64,000 nucleotides of DNA, from contig CALWPL010000001.1 of NCBI GenBank assembly GCA_944383405.1, forward strand, positions 62,001-126,000, given 5' to 3'. The notes under the pieces were generated by a model, which saw nothing but the letters and a program-made list of their open reading frames with translations, was not told the DNA's origin and did no database searches. Numbering within the stretch: the first letter of the stretch is position 1; each line of letters starts with the position of its first letter. Positions 61,409 through 64,000 of the stretch are shown one piece after another. Position numbers and translations under genes: made by a program. The stretch is from an uncultured Clostridia bacterium. Lineage in GTDB: Bacteria > Bacillota > Clostridia > Christensenellales > UBA1242.

Positions 61409-62926
61409 ATGGCTAAAATTGATGAAAAAGTGCTATGGGGAGCTGCCGTTAAATTAAGAGATAAGTGCGACCCAGCAGATTACAAAAATGTTGTACTAGG
61501 TTTGGTTTTCTTAAAATATGTTAGTGATAAATATTTGGCTAAATTTAATGAGTTAAAAGCATTCGGAGATGGTCGTGAACACGATGAGGATTATTACATT
61601 GCAGATCACGTATTTATTGTTCCAGAAAAAGCGCTTTGGCCTTACATTGCATCTTATTCTAAAGATGAAAGTTTAGGTCAAAAGATTGACGCAGCATTCG
61701 ACGAACTTGAAAAGAAGAATGACGAATTAAAGGGTATACTTCCTAAAACATATTCTAAGAGTGAATTAGATAAGGTTGCTTTGGGTGAACTTGTAGATTT
61801 CTTTACTACTCAGTTAAAAATGGAAGATGCTGATGGTGATTTCTTCGGTCAAATTTATGAATACTATATAGGTGCGTTTGCAACATATATTCCACAAAAA
61901 GGTGGCGAGTTTTTTACTCCACAATCTATTGTTGAAATGATGGTTGAAATTCTGCAACCATATAAAGGCAGAGTTTTTGACCCTTGCTGTGGTTCTGGTG
62001 GTATGTTCGTTCAATGTTCAAAGTTTGTTAAAGAACATAGAGGAAAAGTTGATGATATTTCAATCTATGGTCAGGAAAGCAATCCTGGGACTTGGAAAAT
62101 GGCAAAAATGAACCTTGCCATTCGCGGGCTTTCGGGGGACCTAGGAGATAGAAATGGTGATTCTTTCACTGACGATTTACATAAATCGCTCCGTGCCGAT
62201 TTTATCCTTGCTAATCCACCATATAACATTAAAGATTATTGGAAGCCATCTCTTGAAGGTGATCCAAGATGGGTGTTTGGAAAGCCTGATACAAAAAATG
62301 CAAACTATGCTTGGCTAGAAATTATGTATGCTAAACTTGCACCAAAGGGTAAGGCGGCAATTCTTATGCCAAATGGTGCCACAACAAGCAATACTGAAGA
62401 TGATAGAAAAGTTAGAAAAGCTATGCTTGAAGCTGGTAAAGTTGATGCTATAGTCGATCTGCCTGATAAGTTGTTTTCGAACACAGGAATAAGTGTTCAA
62501 TGTTGGGTGCTAGATAGAGCGAAAACTGATACTGATGTTCTGTTTATCAACGCAACAAAACTAGGACGTATGAAAACCCGAAAAATTAGAGTTTTTAAAG
62601 GTTCTGAAGATGATGATAACTTCGATCCTAAGACAGAACAAAATGAAATAGAGTCAATTGCAAGCACTTATCATAAATATAAAAACAATGATGGTTATGA
62701 AGACAAATTAGGTTTCTGTAAAAAAGCGACATTGAATGAAATAAAAGAAAAGGATTATTCATTAAATCCTGGAAGATTTGTTGGTGTTGATAATTCTAAT
62801 CAATTATCTGAAGAGGAATTAAATGAACAATTAAAACAAACTGCAAAGGAACTCTTTACCCTTATGGACGAAAGCAAAGAGTTGGAAGAAAAAGTAAGAG
62901 AAATATTAAAGAACGAGATTAAATAG
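61409..62926 (+). CDS. hsdM: Type I restriction-modification methyltransferase subunit HsdM
   Basis: 505 residues: N-terminal helical HsdM_N domain, then the N6-adenine methyltransferase core with the SAM loop VFDPCCGSGGMFVQ (DPCCGSGG at 191-198) and catalytic NPPY (269-272). QIYEYYIGAFATYIPQKGGEFFTPQ is the usual pre-core segment. A C-terminal coiled tail contacts HsdS. AAGGAG precedes the ATG. Its TAG stop (62924-62926) directly touches a 13-base repeat that is also present in the following inverted hsdS fragments. No hsdR is in the window. Confidence 0.95.
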   Translation: MAKIDEKVLWGAAVKLRDKCDPADYKNVVLGLVFLKYVSDKYLAKFNELKAFGDGREHDEDYYIADHVFIVPEKALWPYIASYSKDESLGQKIDAAFDELEKKNDELKGILPKTYSKSELDKVALGELVDFFTTQLKMEDADGDFFGQIYEYYIGAFATYIPQKGGEFFTPQSIVEMMVEILQPYKGRVFDPCCGSGGMFVQCSKFVKEHRGKVDDISIYGQESNPGTWKMAKMNLAIRGLSGDLGDRNGDSFTDDLHKSLRADFILANPPYNIKDYWKPSLEGDPRWVFGKPDTKNANYAWLEIMYAKLAPKGKAAILMPNGATTSNTEDDRKVRKAMLEAGKVDAIVDLPDKLFSNTGISVQCWVLDRAKTDTDVLFINATKLGRMKTRKIRVFKGSEDDDNFDPKTEQNEIESIASTYHKYKNNDGYEDKLGFCKKATLNEIKEKDYSLNPGRFVGVDNSNQLSEEELNEQLKQTAKELFTLMDESKELEEKVREILKNEIK

Positions 62927-63359
62927 TGTCAACTATGTGGCGTTGTTCTTCGTCACTATGAACCTTTAATTTAACATTATCTAATTGGTCTTTGTTAATA
63001 GAATCATAGATAGTTCCTGATGAAGAAGCAATAAAAGTTGATTTGTTTGCATAAAGCAAATAATACAAGTATTTAGGCAAGACATTTTTAGCTCTTATAC
63101 CAGCAACACCTCGACCTAAAGCAATTTTAGTTTGTGCAATATTTACATCGCCAACAGGTGCACGGACAGTAAATAAAATATCATCAGCATCACATTCTTT
63201 ATTCCATTCAGTTGTCCAAGTGTCAAATGATGGATACATTCTTCCAAAGGTTGTCCTACCTTGAAGGAAAGGTAAACCATTCCTATCTTGATTATAAGCA
63301 CTTGATTTAGGAGATTGTCCCATTGTAATTTGTGCAATTTCATTCAATGATTTATACAT
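62919..63359 (-). CDS. HsdS half-gene (one target recognition domain), inverted
   Basis: 146 residues. MYKSLNEIAQITMGQSPKSSA and RTTFGRMYPSFDTWTTEWN, then DDILFTVRAPVGDVNIAQ are typical of an HsdS target recognition domain. The chain ends EEQRHIVDTI, exactly where the conserved central helix would begin, because the DNA runs into the 3' end of hsdM. Its ATG overlaps the stop of the preceding half-gene (TAATG). It points toward hsdM and the two genes overlap by eight bases. A complete HsdS has two such domains (about 400 residues), so this is a half or cassette. Confidence 0.82.
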   Translation of the reverse strand: MYKSLNEIAQITMGQSPKSSAYNQDRNGLPFLQGRTTFGRMYPSFDTWTTEWNKECDADDILFTVRAPVGDVNIAQTKIALGRGVAGIRAKNVLPKYLYYLLYANKSTFIASSSGTIYDSINKDQLDNVKLKVHSDEEQRHIVDTI

Positions 63360-63394
63360 TAAGCAACCTCCTTCGTTGTAATGTCAACTATGTG
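62927..63394. repeat. Two identical 13-base repeats bounding the inverted hsdS half-gene
   Basis: TGTCAACTATGTG occurs at 62927-62939, directly after the hsdM stop, and at 63382-63394. On the minus strand both encode HIVD at the end of a recognition domain. They are direct repeats of each other and candidate crossover cores; an inverted copy would be expected in the + hsdS beyond the window. Confidence 0.7.
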
Positions 63395-63883
63395 TTGCTG
63401 AATTTCAAGATTTGGAAGGTCTATTTCCAAATTTAATAAGTCATTACTTGATATGTTTGCTTGATTAGCGCTTCCTGTAGATAATTCAGCCAATTCTATT
63501 GTAATTTTGTCCTGTGATAAAAAATAATACAAGAACAAATTATTCAATAAATTACTTTTAGATTCAATTTTGCAAACTCTTTGATTTATCAATGCAGGAA
63601 AACTATATTTGTAAAATGAGCATCTTCCAACCATTGCATCCAAATTAGGTTTATTTGCAGGATTTCCTGTTAATGCAACTATAACATCATTTCTTTTAAG
63701 TATAAATTGCTCTAAAGTAGAGTTATATTGATGGAATAAAGTATCTTTAGTTATTAAAACGCCTTTATTTTTCATTTCTTTAATTTTTATTACAGGTAAT
63801 CCGTTATTATCATTATTCATTGCTTCTGACGAAAATGGATAACCATTTATTACTTTTACTAAATCCCTTAACTTGTATTTCAT
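63359..63883 (-). CDS. HsdS half-gene (second recognition domain), inverted
   Basis: 174 residues. MKYKLRDLVKVINGYPFSSEA, FILKRNDVIVALTGNPANKP and ANISSNDLLNLEIDLPNLE mark another HsdS target recognition domain. It ends EIQQHIVDITTKEVA, again cut at the start of the conserved helix. The ATG at 63883 has AGGAG seven bases upstream; upstream codons to 63934 lie in the divergent hsdS and are rejected. A 13-base repeat TGTCAACTATGTG (63382-63394) overlaps its HIVD codons and is identical to 62927-62939. Confidence 0.82.
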   Translation of the reverse strand: MKYKLRDLVKVINGYPFSSEAMNNDNNGLPVIKIKEMKNKGVLITKDTLFHQYNSTLEQFILKRNDVIVALTGNPANKPNLDAMVGRCSFYKYSFPALINQRVCKIESKSNLLNNLFLYYFLSQDKITIELAELSTGSANQANISSNDLLNLEIDLPNLEIQQHIVDITTKEVA

Positions 63884-63902
63884 TTTTACTCCTGGAGGTT
63901 TT

Positions 63903-64000
63903 ATGTTAATTAAAAATATTTCTAATGTTATCAATAATAAAATTGATTGTAATGCACTTGATAATTCTAATTATATCAGTACAGAAAATATGCTTGAAAA
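63903..64000 (+). CDS. Divergent hsdS gene, 5' part only
   Basis: The 32 visible residues (MLIKNISNVINNKIDCNALD, then NSNYISTENMLE) match the start of an HsdS recognition domain, where a NYISTENML-type sequence is common. GGAGG (63894-63898) is well placed before the ATG. The frame is still open at the window end. Its start is only 19 bases from the start of the opposite half-gene, with no room for two promoters, so it is probably transcribed from the hsdM promoter through the inverted cassettes. Confidence 0.75.
   Translation, partial: MLIKNISNVINNKIDCNALDNSNYISTENMLE

Overview
The window is a low-GC (roughly 30 % by eye) bacterial chromosome segment that looks like Bacillota/Clostridia. 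The evidence is the gene content and order (dnaA-dnaN, rpmH-rnpA-yidD-yidC-jag-mnmE-mnmG-rsmG-parA-parB), strong AGGAGG-type ribosome binding sites, standard code 11 (TGG for Trp, TGA used as a stop), a class-I SAM riboswitch and a SpoIIP homologue. It may be an uncultured gut-type lineage, but no species call is possible from the sequence alone.

Region 1 (1-16.6 kb) is the origin/segregation region. It holds the 3' part of dnaA, an intergenic region with three DnaA boxes, dnaN, the rpmH-to-jag protein-export/RNA block, the tRNA-modification genes mnmE and mnmG, rsmG, parA and parB. A 1.6-kb, extremely AT-rich gene-free stretch follows, with four variant parS sites and a convergent pair of DnaA boxes, and then ftsH. 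All of these genes lie on the + strand; in the classical Bacillus layout the rpmH...parB block is divergent from dnaA. A fifth parS-like site lies inside an aminopeptidase gene at 24.27 kb.

Region 2 (16.6-45.8 kb) is housekeeping and metabolism: tRNA-Gly(CCC), ychF, an acyl-CoA ligase plus membrane acyltransferase pair, gapA, fba, deoD, cmk and tyrS. A glycerol cluster follows (two FAD oxidoreductases plus DUF1667, divergent from glpK and a monoglyceride-lipase-like hydrolase), with a spoIIP homologue at the end of the oxidoreductase operon. Next come prmC-prfA, two unknown genes and the rpmG-secE-nusG-rplK-rplA cluster, which has a likely L1 autoregulatory RNA site before rplK. rplJ-rplL do not follow rplA.

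Region 3 (46-54 kb) contains a fused ATPase/permease ABC transporter, a degenerate DHFR-like protein, an aldo/keto reductase, a SIMPL-domain protein, a SAM-I riboswitch controlling a small unknown ORF and a divergent metK, an RpiB/LacAB-family protein and a GNAT-like protein.

Region 4 (54-64 kb) is accessory. It has a possible HopA1-like-domain protein, a decayed RHS core followed by a C-rich composition island with repeated TTCGAA motifs, a two-gene Lamassu-like defence module (DUF4297-type nuclease plus Rad50/SMC-like ATPase with a CxxC hook), and a type I restriction-modification locus. In that locus hsdM is followed by two hsdS half-genes in reverse orientation and a third, divergent hsdS that runs off the window. 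This is the architecture of a shuffling specificity locus.
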